64,000 nt of DNA from NCBI GenBank assembly GCA_003667245.1, contig RCNN01000025.1, forward strand, positions 62,001 to 126,000, in the 5' to 3' direction. A program made the translations under genes and the position numbers. Below the pieces are notes generated by a model. It was not told where the DNA came from. It searched no databases and saw nothing but the letters and a program-made list of their open reading frames with translations. Below, piece after piece: positions 44,480-55,723 of this stretch. Positions within the stretch are counted from its first letter, which is position 1, and every line of letters starts with the position of its first letter. The stretch is from Heterostelium multicystogenum. Its lineage: Eukaryota > Evosea > Eumycetozoa > Acytosteliales > Acytosteliaceae.

Positions 44480-46214
44480 CATGTCTAAACCATTGGTTGA
44501 ATGTGTACCCAATTTCTCAGAGGGTAGAGACCAAAGCATTATTGATGCCATTAGCAAGGCTATCAGAGAAACTCCAGGTTGCACTTTGTTGGACGTTGAC
44601 CCAGGTAAATCAACAAACAGAAACCGTCGTCACTTTTGTCGGAGAGCCTAGCGCTGTTGTTAACGGTGCCTTCAATGCCACCAAGGTCGCCTACCAATTG
44701 ATCGATATGACCAAGCATAAGGGTGAAACATCCACGTATGGGTGCTGTTGGTATGTAATCCATGAAGAAAATCGACAGTCTGCTAGCAACTACTAATTTG
44801 ATCCTTCTCCAATAGATGTATGTCCATTTGTACAGTTCGTGATGTTACCATGGATGATTGTGTAAAATGTGCACTCGAGTACGGTAAGCGTTGCGGTGAA
44901 GAGTTGGGATTGCCAATGTTCCTCTATGAGAAGGCATCACAGTTAGACTATAGAAAGCAATTAAAGCAGATTAGAGAGGGTGAATATGAGGGTCTCCAAG
45001 AAAAGTTGAAGGATGCCAAATGGGCACCCGATTTTGGACCAGCCCGCTTCATTCCAAGCTACGGTGCTACCGTCACTGGTGCTCGTAACTTCTTAATTGC
45101 CTATAACGTCAATATTCTTGGTACCAAGGAGCAAGCTCACCGTATTGCCTTGAATGTTCGTGAGGCTGGACGTTCTCCAAGCGAACCAGGACGTTTAAAG
45201 ATGGTCAAGGGTATTGGATGGTATGTAGATGAATACAACATGGCACAAGTCTCGATGAACCTCGATGACTACAAGGTCACCTCTGTTCACACCGTATTTG
45301 AGGAGTGTTCAAAGGATGCCCGTGAATTAAATCTTGCTGTTACCGGTTCAGAGATTGTTGGTTTGGTCCCATTAGAAGCTATCTTAATGGCCGCCGATTA
45401 CTATATTAAGAAAGAGAATCTTTTCATCATCGACGAAGGACAAAAGGTCAGATTGGCCATCAACCGTCTCGGTTTGAGTTCATGCTCTCCATTCGATCCA
45501 AAGAAACGTATCATTGACTACATGGTCCAAGAAGATCCAAAACTTGCCGAACCATTGGCATCCATGACCGTCCGTTCCTTCATCGAAATTGTTGGAGCAC
45601 GTACCACTGCACCAGGAGGTGGTAGTGTTGCTGCCAACATTGCCGCACTCGGTGCTGCACTCGGTGCCATGGCAGGCTGGATGACATATGGTAAAAAGAA
45701 ATTCGAAGATCTTGATTCCACAATGCGTGAATTAATCCCACCATTAGACAAGTAAGTTATATATCTGAGCTTTATTCTGTTGCCCTTAAACTGACACAAT
45801 TTTAGGGCAATGAAAGATTTGATTCCAATGATTGACGCTGATACAAAATGGATTCAATAATTATATGGCTTCAATGGCTGTAAAGGACCAGAGAGAGATC
45901 AAGCCGTCGCCAATGCACTCAAAGGTGTAGTCAACATCCCCTTGGCAACCATGAGAATTTCAAACACCATTTGGCCAACCATGATAAAGATGGCTGCATC
46001 ATACAACATTGCTTCAAAGTCTGATTTCGAGATTGGTGTCAAGGCTCTTGAGCTCGGAATTTGGGGTGCACTTCAAAATGTAAATATCAATCTTATCGAT
46101 TTGAAGGACGAGAAGTTCAAGGCCGAAGTACAAGCCGAGGCCAAACTCATCTGGGAAAATACCACCAAATCTGCTGAACAATGTCTTGCCATTTCAGGTA
46201 AGAGAGATAAATAA
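44480..46214 (+). CDS. ftcd: Formimidoyltransferase-cyclodeaminase (FTCD)
   Basis: A bifunctional enzyme of histidine breakdown: it moves the formimino group of formiminoglutamate to tetrahydrofolate, then cyclises it to methenyl-THF with release of ammonia. The N terminus [15 protein letters not shown] is diagnostic. [20 protein letters not shown] and [17 protein letters not shown] follow in the transferase part, [19 protein letters not shown] at its end, and [19 protein letters not shown] with GWMTYG in the cyclodeaminase. Introns are about 44752-44816 and 45752-45805. At least five single-base length errors (44621, 44727, 44832, about 45850 and about 45892) break the frame; each lies in or beside a short homopolymer and correcting it restores the family sequence. 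The length is about 540 residues, as in animals. It faces prkag tail-to-tail with 40 bases between stops. Confidence 0.95.
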
Positions 46215-46254
46215 ATAAATAAATAATATGATCGCCTATCTACTACTGCTGTCT

Positions 46255-48160
46255 TTATGTCATTTTTTTATTTAATAAAAAACTTAATATATCACTTAAT
46301 GAAAGGATACCTTCGACTTTCTTGACGGAATCTACACAAACCAATCTGTGGACTCTCTTTTTAATACATTTTTCAATTACATCTCCAAGTTTATCATTCT
46401 TTGTACAAGTATAGGTTTGTTCCGCTCTTTGCCATAGCTACAGTAGTAGAGCATTATTAGTAATTTTCCAAAATGGTCAAGTTGGGTCCAAACTTACTTT
46501 TGTAAATGTTGTTAGAACTTGGTGAACAGGTTTATCCAAATCAGATGGTGAAAGATTACCTTGCTTTGCCATCAGCTATAATGAAGATTGATGGTAAGTA
46601 AAATTAAGAACAATATAATTATAAGTCCAATTGATTACATACTGTTACATCTCCTTTAGAATATACATCAATGACTTTTCCATTTTCGTCAATAATTGGA
46701 ACGGCTGAAATCTTCTTCTCCGCCAACAACTCTAAAACCTTAATTAATGGAGTATGTGTATGTACTGTACAAACTTTCTCAAAAGTTCCAATTCCAAGCG
46801 ATCCAAGGGTACATGATAGCAGTGGTGTAGGTAAATCTGGTAACTAAAAGATTATTTGTCAGCACTTATGCATTTGTGGCACTGTTGCCTAGACATTAGT
46901 GGGTGTACATACACTTTTCATCATAAATGCTAATATTCTTGAGTGTGTTAAAATATGTAATATGGAGTTGGTTTCTTTCTTATCGACAACGGGAAGTCTG
47001 TGAATTTTATATTGTAGCAAGAGAGCTGCTGCATCGTATAGGTTGGTTTCTGGCTCAGTGTAAATCAGTGTCTTTGGACGCTCGACATTGATCTCACGCC
47101 AGAATGTTTCGATACGATGAATACCCATGTCTTGGAAGATGTTGTCGGATTTGGGCTTGTAATAGTAGTACAATAAGATGTCAATGAAATCGGAAACAGT
47201 GATCATTCCAGTGAATTCCTGCAAATCAGGTGACCAGAGTGGCGCCGACTTGATTCCATTCTCTTCGAGTGCATAGAACGCTGATTTTACCACCAGCTTT
47301 GTGTCCAAAACTACGACCTTACCACTGATGGGTATCACATCGTAGCAAGTGTGTTTTTTGAGAAACTCTGAGAATACCATTCTTCCAACATATATATTAT
47401 GGTCATGTGTAGACAAGTTTGCCAGGCTAGTTGTCGCTGGTGCAACTTCTGTTGTGCTTGTGATGCTTGCTGAAGTAGACTGCGCAGTTGCTGTCGATGC
47501 TGATGTAGTCATTGTCGACTCCACATTTGTATTATTGCCGACCAAGTCATCACCCGATAACTTAAGTGGGGTGACGACAGTAGATGCTTTTTTCAGAGGA
47601 TTACTCTCGTTGTCTTCGTCGCCATCAGTGTCCAAATCTTTGTTGTTATTGGAAGAGGATGGTGCGATAGCCGTTGGCTTCTGCAGATTATCGTGTGTGG
47701 TTGATGATATAAAGTTTGGTAGTTTCAAGTTGATGCTAGTTGACATTGACGGAGTTGAATCGTCCTCAATAACAAACATGGCATCACTTGAAGTCGTCAT
47801 ATGATTCGAGGGTGACTGACTAGGTGATCTCGAACGCGAGCCCGACAACGGGATTGGTCCACTGCCGATACGCTCAACCGAGACTCTAATATCATCTTCA
47901 TCGTTATTATTCATTTTATTTTCTTGCTGTTGTTGTTGTGGCTGTTGTTGTTGTGGCTGCTGTTGTTGTTGCTGCTGTTGTATATTACTGTTAGTCTGAT
48001 TTGTAAGTGGAGGTGAAGGTGTGGTAGCTCCTCTTGAGAGCTGCAGTAGTTGTTGTTGGTGTGAGTTGTAGAATGCTTTTTTCTTGATTAAGGATGTTTC
48101 TTCTTTCTCGATATTATCTAACAGTTCAGAGACAGACTCATCTTCATCAGTATACCACAT
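46255..48160 (-). CDS. prkag: AMPK gamma subunit (four CBS domains)
   Basis: The regulatory, nucleotide-sensing subunit of AMP-activated protein kinase. The first about 240 residues are low complexity with a long Gln tract. CBS1 starts FSEFLKKHTCYDVIPISGKV, with SAPLWSPDLQEFTGMITVSD. CBS2 contains YDAAALLLQYKIHRLPVVD. CBS3 (after intron 46844-46912) reads LGIGTFEKVCTV, AEKKISAVPIIDENGKVIDV. CBS4 (after introns 46576-46642 and 46438-46497) ends KKRVHRLVCVDS...GILSLSDIL. All three introns join in phase, and no frameshift is needed, which is rare in this window. The 'HRLPVVD/HRLVCVD' His-Arg pairs are the AMP phosphate contacts of the family. The TAA is at 46257-46255. The start at 48160 (MWYTDEDESV) is a clear ATG. 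Divergent from psmD1. Confidence 0.95.
47940..47982 (-). repeat. Poly-Gln (CAR)n tract inside AMPK gamma
   Basis: A GTT/GCT repeat on the + strand encodes about 20 Gln (broken by Pro) in the N-terminal extension of the AMPK gamma protein. Such tracts are common in dictyostelid proteins and vary between strains. Confidence 0.8.
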
Positions 48161-49237
48161 CGATGTTGTTGTTATTATTGTTATTGTAGTTATCTTGTCA
48201 GTAAGAAGTCACTAATCAAAAATCAATCAATCCAGATCTATTCCTAATACTACCAATAACAATATAGTAATATTAAATACTCTAAATATATTTATATATA
48301 TATATGATTGAATTATTATCAATGATCTTCTATTATATAACTACTAACTATCTAAAACTACTAATCAGAAACAGATCTTTACCTTCTTTTCTCATAGATT
48401 CATTCTCAGTTGAATTCAATAAAATATCATAAAAATTTGAAAAAAACAAAAACAGAAAAACACACAAATGCGCTGTTGTTCCTCTTCTTTTTCTTCTTCT
48501 TTATCTGTTGAATGACTATACTTCTTTGATGTATAACATACCAATACAATGAAGATGATAATTGTAAATGAATAAAAAAGATGTATGTTTTATTTTAATG
48601 CTTATATTAATATAGATGAGTTAGTAAGGTAGTAGTAGGGTCCCGAAGTTCTAAAGTAGTCTAATCTAGGCTATGATATATTGATATGGTATGATATGAT
48701 ATGAATGAAGATCAACAAATTTAAACATCATCATTCATTGATTCATTTATTTATACATTGGATTCCACCAAATTTCAAACAAAATGATCTTCAACCAACA
48801 ACTCTTTAAACTTAAAAATATTAATATTATTTTGTAAATTAAAAATTGTATTAATTTTATTGTTGTTTTATTTTTTAATTTTTTAATTTTTTCTTTTTTT
48901 AATCAACACACAAGAAAGCAGGATGGATGTTCACCAAACAAATATTAGTTTTTTTTGTTTTATTAAACCCACCCTATCAATCAATCAATCATTTAAATCA
49001 TATTAATATATATATATTATTGTTATATTTAATATTCTCTATCTCTTTTATTTTTTAAAACAAAAGAAGTAATAATAATACTTATTATTATAGCAATTTG
49101 TAATTAGATATTCTGTTTTCATTTATTTTTATTATTATTTGTATTTCTTTTAAAAATAATATTTTTCTTAACTATTTCTTTTTTATTAGTTTTATTCCAA
49201 TTTAATATACATACATACAATATATAATATATAGACA
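48161..49237. other. Divergent promoter region
   Basis: 1.1 kb between the AMPK gamma gene and psmD1. Strongly AT-rich with A/T runs and a GGTATGATATGATATG repeat near 48686-48700. No RNA gene or ORF was supported. Confidence 0.5.
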
Positions 49238-52200
49238 ATGGGTGTCACATCAGTAGCAAACTATCTTTCATTGTTGGAGGAGGATCAAACTGAACTTCAA
49301 TCATATGCATTGGATAAATTAAATGCAAGCATCGATGAGTTCTGGCCGGAAGTCGCCTCATCCATCAATAAAATGTAAGCCAATCATCAATCAATCATTG
49401 AATCAATCAATCAATCAATCAGTGTTAGAATAAGTGACTTACAATCAAATATTATAGCAAAAAGTTATCAGATCAAAAGTCATTCTCACAACATGAATTG
49501 GCAAGCTTAATCTTGTCAAAAGTATATTATCATCTTGGTGACTTTAACAACTCAATGTCCTCTGCATTGTGTGCTGGTTCACTCTTCAACGTACTTTTAA
49601 AGAGCGAATACGTTGAGACATTATTATGTAAGTTCTCCCACGCCTCCCCTATCATCTCTCTATCATCTTCATCTCCGCAAGTTTCATGAAACTGACCTTA
49701 GCTCTTCACCTTCCCTTCGAAACTTTAGATAAATTCATCGATGAATACATTAAAGTAAAGAACGAGAATAAACCAATAGATCCAAGATTAGAGTCAATCG
49801 TCATGGGAATGTTTGATAGATGTTTCAAGTAGGTAGAGATGAAAGATACAGTGCTTTAAGAATAGGAAGAAAAATGGATTCGCTAACATTATGTTCTCTC
49901 ACCAATTTTTCTTTTTTGTCCTTTGCATTTGAAGGGAGGGATCTTATAAGCAAGCATTGGGTATTGCTATTGAAGCAAAGAGATTGGATATCATTGAGAA
50001 GTCAATTGCAGATTCATCAAATGTACAGGGAATGCTCACATACTGTCTCAACATCTGTAACACTATTGTATCGAATCGTGCTTTCCGTCAGTCCGTATTG
50101 AATATCCTTGTCAAACTCTACCTCACTTTGGAGAAGCCAGACTTTGTCAGCATCGCTCAATGTCTCATATTTTTGGACGACGCTCATGAGATCGCCACCA
50201 TTTTATTGAATCTAATTAAGAAGGATGAAGTAAGTTGAACGAATACACGCCATCAAATCAATAATTAACAATGACTGACTGTTATTGCCATCAATTTAGA
50301 ATTCAGTGTTATTAGCATATCAGTTGGCTTTCGATTTGTTCCAAAATGGTACACACCACTTTTTGTCAAATATTAGAAAGTTGTTGCCACCTGCCCAATC
50401 AGGAGGTGCCGCCGAGGGTGCCAGCAAGGAAGGAACAATTGCAGCTGATAAAATGCAGGTCGATGGTGAATCATCCAACAACAATAACAACAAACAAGAG
50501 GACACTTTCGCAGTTAGATTAGAGAGATTGAGAACCATTCTCTCTGGAGAGCAATCCATTGCTTTGAATTTAGAATTCCTATATAGACATTGTAATACAG
50601 ATTTGCACGTTCTACAGATCATGAAGGTAGGTATCAATTTACAATTCCAAGGTGACATTCCCAGTCTCATGCATGATTTTAACATATTCATTTTGTAGGC
50701 TGTAAGTGAATTACACAAGGGTGCTATCTTTTACACTGGTACATTGTTTGCCAACGCCATCATGCACGCCGGTACCACTAAAGACACCTATTTGAGAGAG
50801 AATCTAGAGTGGTTGTCAAGGCTACCCATTGGACCAAGTTCACTGCCACTGCTAGTTTGGGTGTCATCAATCGTGGACAAATCAAAGACAGCAAGACTCT
50901 CTTAAAGTCATACCTTCCAGGTCCAACAGTCAACCCAACTCCATACTCTGAATCTGGTGCTTTGTACGCCCTTGGTCTCATTCATGCCGGTCATGGTGAG
51001 GATGTCTCCCCCTATCTCTTGGAGAAGTTGCGTATGAACAGTGTTATCCTCCACCATGGTGCCTCATTGGGTCTTGGTCTCGCTTCAATGGCAACATGCA
51101 ACGATGAAATCTACGAGGAACTCAAGGGTGTTCTCTACCACGATGATGCCATCAGTGGTGAGGGTGCTGGTATTGCCATGGGTCTTGTCATGCTCGGTAG
51201 CGGATCACCAAAGGCCATCGACGAAATGTTGGCAATATGCCCACGAAACACAACACGAAAAGATCATTAGATCACTTGCTATGGGTCTTGCATTCTTGAT
51301 GTATGGAAAGGAAGAAGCAGCCGACACTTTAATCGAACAATTAATTACTGATAAAGTAAGTCACAATATTCAAACGCGCGCATTTTCAACCAATCTTGTA
51401 CTAACCTATTGTTTTTTTAGGATCCACTTTTGAGATATGGTGGTATGTATTGTATTGCTATGGCATATTGTGGTACTGGAAACAACGATGCTTTGAGAAA
51501 ATTGTTACACTACGCCGTCAGTGATGGTAACGATTCAGTTAGAAGAGCCTCAGTTACTTGCATTGGTTTTGTCTTGTCAAAACAACCAGAGAAGTGTCCA
51601 AAGACTGTTTTATTGCTCAGTGAGTCCTACAATCCACACGTTAGATACGGTTCTGCTTTGGCCCTCGGTATTGCTTGTGCCGGTACTGGAAGTCGTGAAG
51701 CCCTCGATATTTTGAAGTCTTTGACCACTGATACCGTTGGTTTGGTCAGACAGGGTGCTTGGATTGCCATTGCAATGATCTTGATCCAATCAACCAAGGA
51801 GCAATACTCAGAGACTGAGGCTTTCCGTAAACAATTGATCAACTGTATCAGTGACAAGCGTGAAGATGCCATGTCTAAGTACGGTGCTATTTTGGGTCAC
51901 GGTATCATTGATGCCGGTGGTCGTAACTCCACCATTTCACTCTTCTCACCAAGCGGACAAAAGAACATGCATGCTATAGTTGGTATTGCTGGTTTCCTCC
52001 AATTCTGGTACTGGTATCCAATGACTCACTTCTTTGGTTTGGCTTTGACACCAACCGCCATCATCGGTGTCAAACAAGAACCTCGACATGCCAGTTTTCA
52101 GCTTCAAATCCAATTGTAAACCATCACTATTCGCCTATCCACCAGAAACCAAACCATCAACAGCAAACCAACCATCAAAGATTGAGACTGCCATCCTCTC

Positions 52201-52611
52201 TGTCTCTCGTAAGGGTAAACTGCAATCGAGCCGTTCTTCCACCAACGTTGCAGCAGAGATTGAAAAAGAAAAGAAAGAGAAGGAACAAAAAGAGAAGGAG
52301 GAAAAGGAGCAAAAGAAAAAGAAGAGAAGGAAGCCAAAGAAAAGGAACCACTATTTGAAAGAAAACAAAACCCAGCAAGAATCACTCCAAAACAACTCCA
52401 ATATGTTGTTTTTGATGAAACTAGATATACACCAATCAAGAAGATTCAATCAATAGGTGTTGTAGTTCTTAGAGACAACAACCCAGACGAACCAGAACAA
52501 TTGGTTGTCAAAGAGAAACCAGCTGTAAAATCACCAGTAACCACCTCTAAAGGTCAAAAGGCTGCTTTAGAAGAACCAAAGACACCACAACCATTCGAAT
52601 TTACCGATTAA
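49238..52611 (+). CDS. psmD1: 26S proteasome regulatory subunit Rpn2/PSMD1
   Basis: A scaffold of the proteasome 19S base, holding Rpn10/Rpn13 and contacting the ATPase ring. The start is MGVTSVANYLSLLEEDQTEL. An alpha-solenoid of PC repeats is clear: YSESGALYALGLIHAGHGED, HHGASLGLGLASMATCNDE, RYGSALALGIACAGTGS, KYGAILGHGIIDAGGRNSTI, GIAGFLQFWYWYPMTHF. A Lys/Glu-rich linker and the family C terminus (LQYVVFDETRYTPIKK, ending PFEFTD) follow. Introns are 49375-49457, 49628-49728, 49829-49934, 50230-50299, 50627-50698 and 51356-51420, all in phase. Single-base errors near 50812, 51237, 52075 and 52310 each need one base to restore Rpn2 sequence. The length is about 960 residues, as expected. Strong housekeeping expression is likely. 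Confidence 0.96.
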
Positions 52612-52776
52612 TTAATTTAAATCTTTCTACACTTTGCTCATCACCTTCCCCAACATTATAATTATATCTACATAGTCATGAAAAATAATAATAACCAAAA
52701 CAAACTCAATAAATAACTTTATAATATAAATAAAAGACAAATATAACAAAAAAATATTTATTCTTTGGAAATAGTT

Positions 52777-54486
52777 TCACATAGTTCCAAATAATTGTAA
52801 AAGTTGTTGAGAAGTTGAGATGATTCCACCAAAGCAATTGGATTGAACTAAGAAATGGTTGGTAGTTTCGTTGAGTCTCCTCATGAAAATGTCCATATGT
52901 GATACCTTTTTAATGTGAATTGACTTGATAGAGCGGGTGAGGTGTTCTAGCTTATTGGAATCAAAGAAAATCAGATCAACAACCAATTCAATATTGTTTG
53001 ATAGGTTGTCATTTGATTGGAAGGAATCTTCATTGAGTTTTCTATTAAACCCACCCAATTTTAGACTCTTTAGAGAGGCTGGAATGGAATTTGGCTCAAA
53101 AGGTAGGGAAACATTTTTAAATGTAATTGCTAGTTCTTTAAGTTTCGATGGGAGCATACCAGTCTTCACTGAATAGGAAGTAGTCATAGATAACTAAACT
53201 ACAAAGTAATTCTGGAAGTATAAATGCATCTATCTCATATGTGCATGCTGAAATATGTAGCTCCTCTAAAGTCGGAGGTAAGGAGTGAGCATGTAATTTG
53301 TCACTCATGGTTCCATATAAATATAGCACCCTGATGTTTCCTAACAGAGATTGGTTAGAATGGCCTAACAAATACGGTTTGGGTATCTGATTTTTGATTT
53401 CTAAAGTTGTGATTGTTTTTGGGATGGGATCAAATGTTAAATCATCTGAAATTTCGTTACTTGTTAATGTCACTGATGTTACTGAAGAAGGAAGACGGTT
53501 CAAAAGATTGAAAGGTATAGATTCTATGCGACTGAGTAAAGGAATTTGGTGAAAGTCAGGAAGATCAACCAATTGCATTTCAAAAAAGCAGGTAAGATGC
53601 ATAAGAGTCGACGGTAGATGAGTAAGTGGATGTGAATAATCCTTTCCAAGCACGAGTTTTTTTAATTAGGTGGCAAACGTGACTCATCCAGAGGAAAGTT
53701 AAATCTATTTCCAAAAGACAACCATGTTAGAGAGTCGGGGAACACTCCCTTTTCAATGGGCTGGTTGAATGATCCAAAGAAGTCGAAGGTTGTAATACCA
53801 TTTGGAAATACACCAAACTTTAGTGGTTGATTAAAACTAAATCCCAATTTTAAATACTTTAGCGATGATTGTAGCGTACCTGGAGAAAGCACTGAGTTAA
53901 AATTAGTAAGAATGTGAAGTCCCTCCAAAGTTGGAGGAAATGTAGAAGTATTCCAAAGACTGCCATCTAGAGATCACTAGAGAATAATACTGAAATTCTC
54001 CTTAGATGGGTATTGGCAAAGTTGGTTGGAAAATATTTGTCTGGGTAAATATATAAAGAGGAAATGTAGTGCGGAAGCTTGAAATCGTTTTTGTCTGTAA
54101 CTAACCTATTGATTAGTTTGAATATTAATCAAGATGTGATTGATGATTAGCATACTTAGAGTTTCATCATTATAATAATCATAGTCGCTCATTGGTGAAA
54201 TGATTCTAGTTCGCATACTATTATGGAGGAAATAGGATCTATTGTGACGCAGAGCCATGGATTGTTCGAATATCGATTTAAAAGACACCAAATGTGTCGG
54301 GTCTTTTGTGAGGTCTCTCACTCTTAGCTCGTCTGGATTGAACAGCAGATACTTGTCTCTTTCATAATAGAATTTTCTACACACTAAACTATAACAAATT
54401 CTATCCATAATGGATAGAAAATTATTAAACGAGAGTATATTATCTTTAATGATGATAAGTGGGATCTGCAAAAGAGTCGTAGCCAT
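52777..54486 (-). CDS. F-box-like/FNIP-repeat protein
   Basis: The start at 54486 (MATTLLQIPLIIIKDNILSF) leads into an F-box-like segment, DRICYSLVCRKFYYERDKYL, seen at the front of many dictyostelid FNIP proteins. FNIP repeats follow at about 53670-53900: LGFSFNQPLKFGVFPNGITT, FFGSFNQPIEKGVFPDSLTW and FGNRFNFPLDESRLPPN. Further, more degenerate leucine-rich repeats run on to 52777. FNIP repeats are about 22 residues, related to LRRs, and very abundant in dictyostelids. The F-box suggests recruitment of targets to an SCF ubiquitin ligase, but no target can be named. Frame changes near 54105, 53660 and 53165 break the locus. At least some may be real decay, as this is a large, fast-changing family. 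Confidence 0.72.
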
Positions 54487-54781
54487 AATAAAGTTCTTTT
54501 TCTTTAAAGAGATATATGTAATCAGATCAAAGAACAAATTTGGCAAATAATCAGATTTTAGGAACAAACTTTAAAAGTCATGTTCATAAGAAGGCACTTT
54601 TTTTATTAATATAGTTTTTATCATGTAGGATTGAGATGTGGTGTTTTTATTTTTTTTTTTGTGTATGCCGACTCTCCTTTGAAATGCAGATGACTTAAAT
54701 TTAAGTCTCCAATCTTTTTAGTGGGTGAACAGCAGACTTGTTCGACCTAGATTGATTCTCTACATCTAAGAGTACCATTTT
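54487..54781. other. AT-rich spacer
   Basis: 295 bases between two same-strand genes, with poly-T near 54642-54660. Nothing recognised. Confidence 0.4.
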
Positions 54782-55066
54782 TCACTGTCGTTCTTTTTGA
54801 CGATTAGAGTATTGATTGAAAGAATTTGATGGGTCTTCTTTTCTTAAAACATGCCAACCTTTTCTTACACCTACTACTATTTCCAAAACTCTCTTTTTAC
54901 TTAAAACAGCAACTGCGCTATCAATTTCAACTAATCTTAGAATAGAAACAATGTGCTTCAACTCGTAGGTCCACTTTGTATCTCTTCCTTTAAACTTGAA
55001 CTCTTTTATTACATCCTCTACCAGAGATATATATTCTTCTTTGTTCAAAGTATCAACAAAACTCAT
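54782..55066 (-). CDS. Small hypothetical protein (94 residues)
   Basis: Intact from ATG at 55066 (MSFVDTLNKEEYISLVEDVI) to a stop at 54782. It is charged and mainly helical, with no signal peptide or membrane segment and a basic, Gln/Arg-rich end. The middle (LKHIVSILRLVEIDSAVAVL) is amphipathic. No family is recognised. It could be a free-standing small gene or the remnant of a longer one, since the same-strand sequence downstream is not open. Confidence 0.5.
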   Translation of the reverse strand: MSFVDTLNKEEYISLVEDVIKEFKFKGRDTKWTYELKHIVSILRLVEIDSAVAVLSKKRVLEIVVGVRKGWHVLRKEDPSNSFNQYSNRQKERQ

Positions 55067-55525
55067 TTTACTCCTTCTTTTCCTTCAAATGTTGTCTAAA
55101 TATTAAATATAATAGTTATTTAGAAATCCAAAAGGGATTTGATTTTAATGTATTTACAAATAAATTCAACTATATTATATTTATTATTATCAGTTGCAAT
55201 CTTACACTATCCATTGTTGATTTGTCACTAATAACTCATTTCATTTCAATAACTGGGTTCTGTAAAGTTTAAATTTAAATGATAACAAAAGAAAGAATAC
55301 TTGTTTATTGCCCAATTGGGTTGTAATTTATTAGTTTTTAATAATTAGTAGATGGATAATGGCTTAAATTATGAATAAAATCCATTGAGTGTGACAAATG
55401 ATCACCTCTCCAATTGTGTCATTAGTGGCTATTAATTTCAATCAGAATATATATTTAATTACCCAATCCATAATACTAATATAATCATTTTGTCTGAAAA
55501 GTTAAAATCCAATAGTATGAAACTT
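55067..55525. other. AT-rich intergenic region
   Basis: 459 bases. Strongly AT-rich. No gene was seen. Confidence 0.5.
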
Positions 55526-55723
55526 TTAATTTAAATTGTTTCCAAATGCTACTTTAACACTAGTATCTGATGATGGTTTTATTTTATGTACCTCTGCTTT
55601 TGGAAGATCTATTAAAATGAAATTTGGACCTTTTATAATAGAATGGTAGTAAAAATATGATTTAGGTTCCAACTTATCGATAAGTTGAACCAATGATAAC
55701 ACCTTCATTGCAGTCATACTCAT
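55526..55723 (-). CDS. Short hypothetical protein or 3' exon
   Basis: The ATG at 55723 opens MSMTAMKVLSLVQLIDKLEP, then a strand-rich segment (KGPNFILIDLPKAEVHKIKP) to a stop at 55526. The frame stays open 16 codons upstream of the ATG (reading NCFLKSYLDLLL), after a CTAAAG that could be a splice acceptor. It may therefore be the last exon of a gene whose first exon I cannot place. Base composition is coding-like compared with the flanks. The family is unknown. Confidence 0.35.
   Translation of the reverse strand: MSMTAMKVLSLVQLIDKLEPKSYFYYHSIIKGPNFILIDLPKAEVHKIKPSSDTSVKVAFGNNLN

Noticed and set aside
44480..46214. Programmed frameshifting in ftcd and psmD1
   Set aside because: Each gene needs four or five shifts of both signs at unrelated sites with no slippery heptamer or shared structure; homopolymer error is simpler.
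46205..46228. AAAT repeat at the ftcd end as a mobile-element target duplication
   Set aside because: Simple AT repeat with no inserted sequence or matching flank; more likely stop codon plus poly(A) signal.
47349..47804. 151-codon + strand open frame inside the AMPK gamma gene
   Set aside because: Antisense to a well-conserved CBS protein and its low-complexity extension; no ATG-led domain or signal fits.
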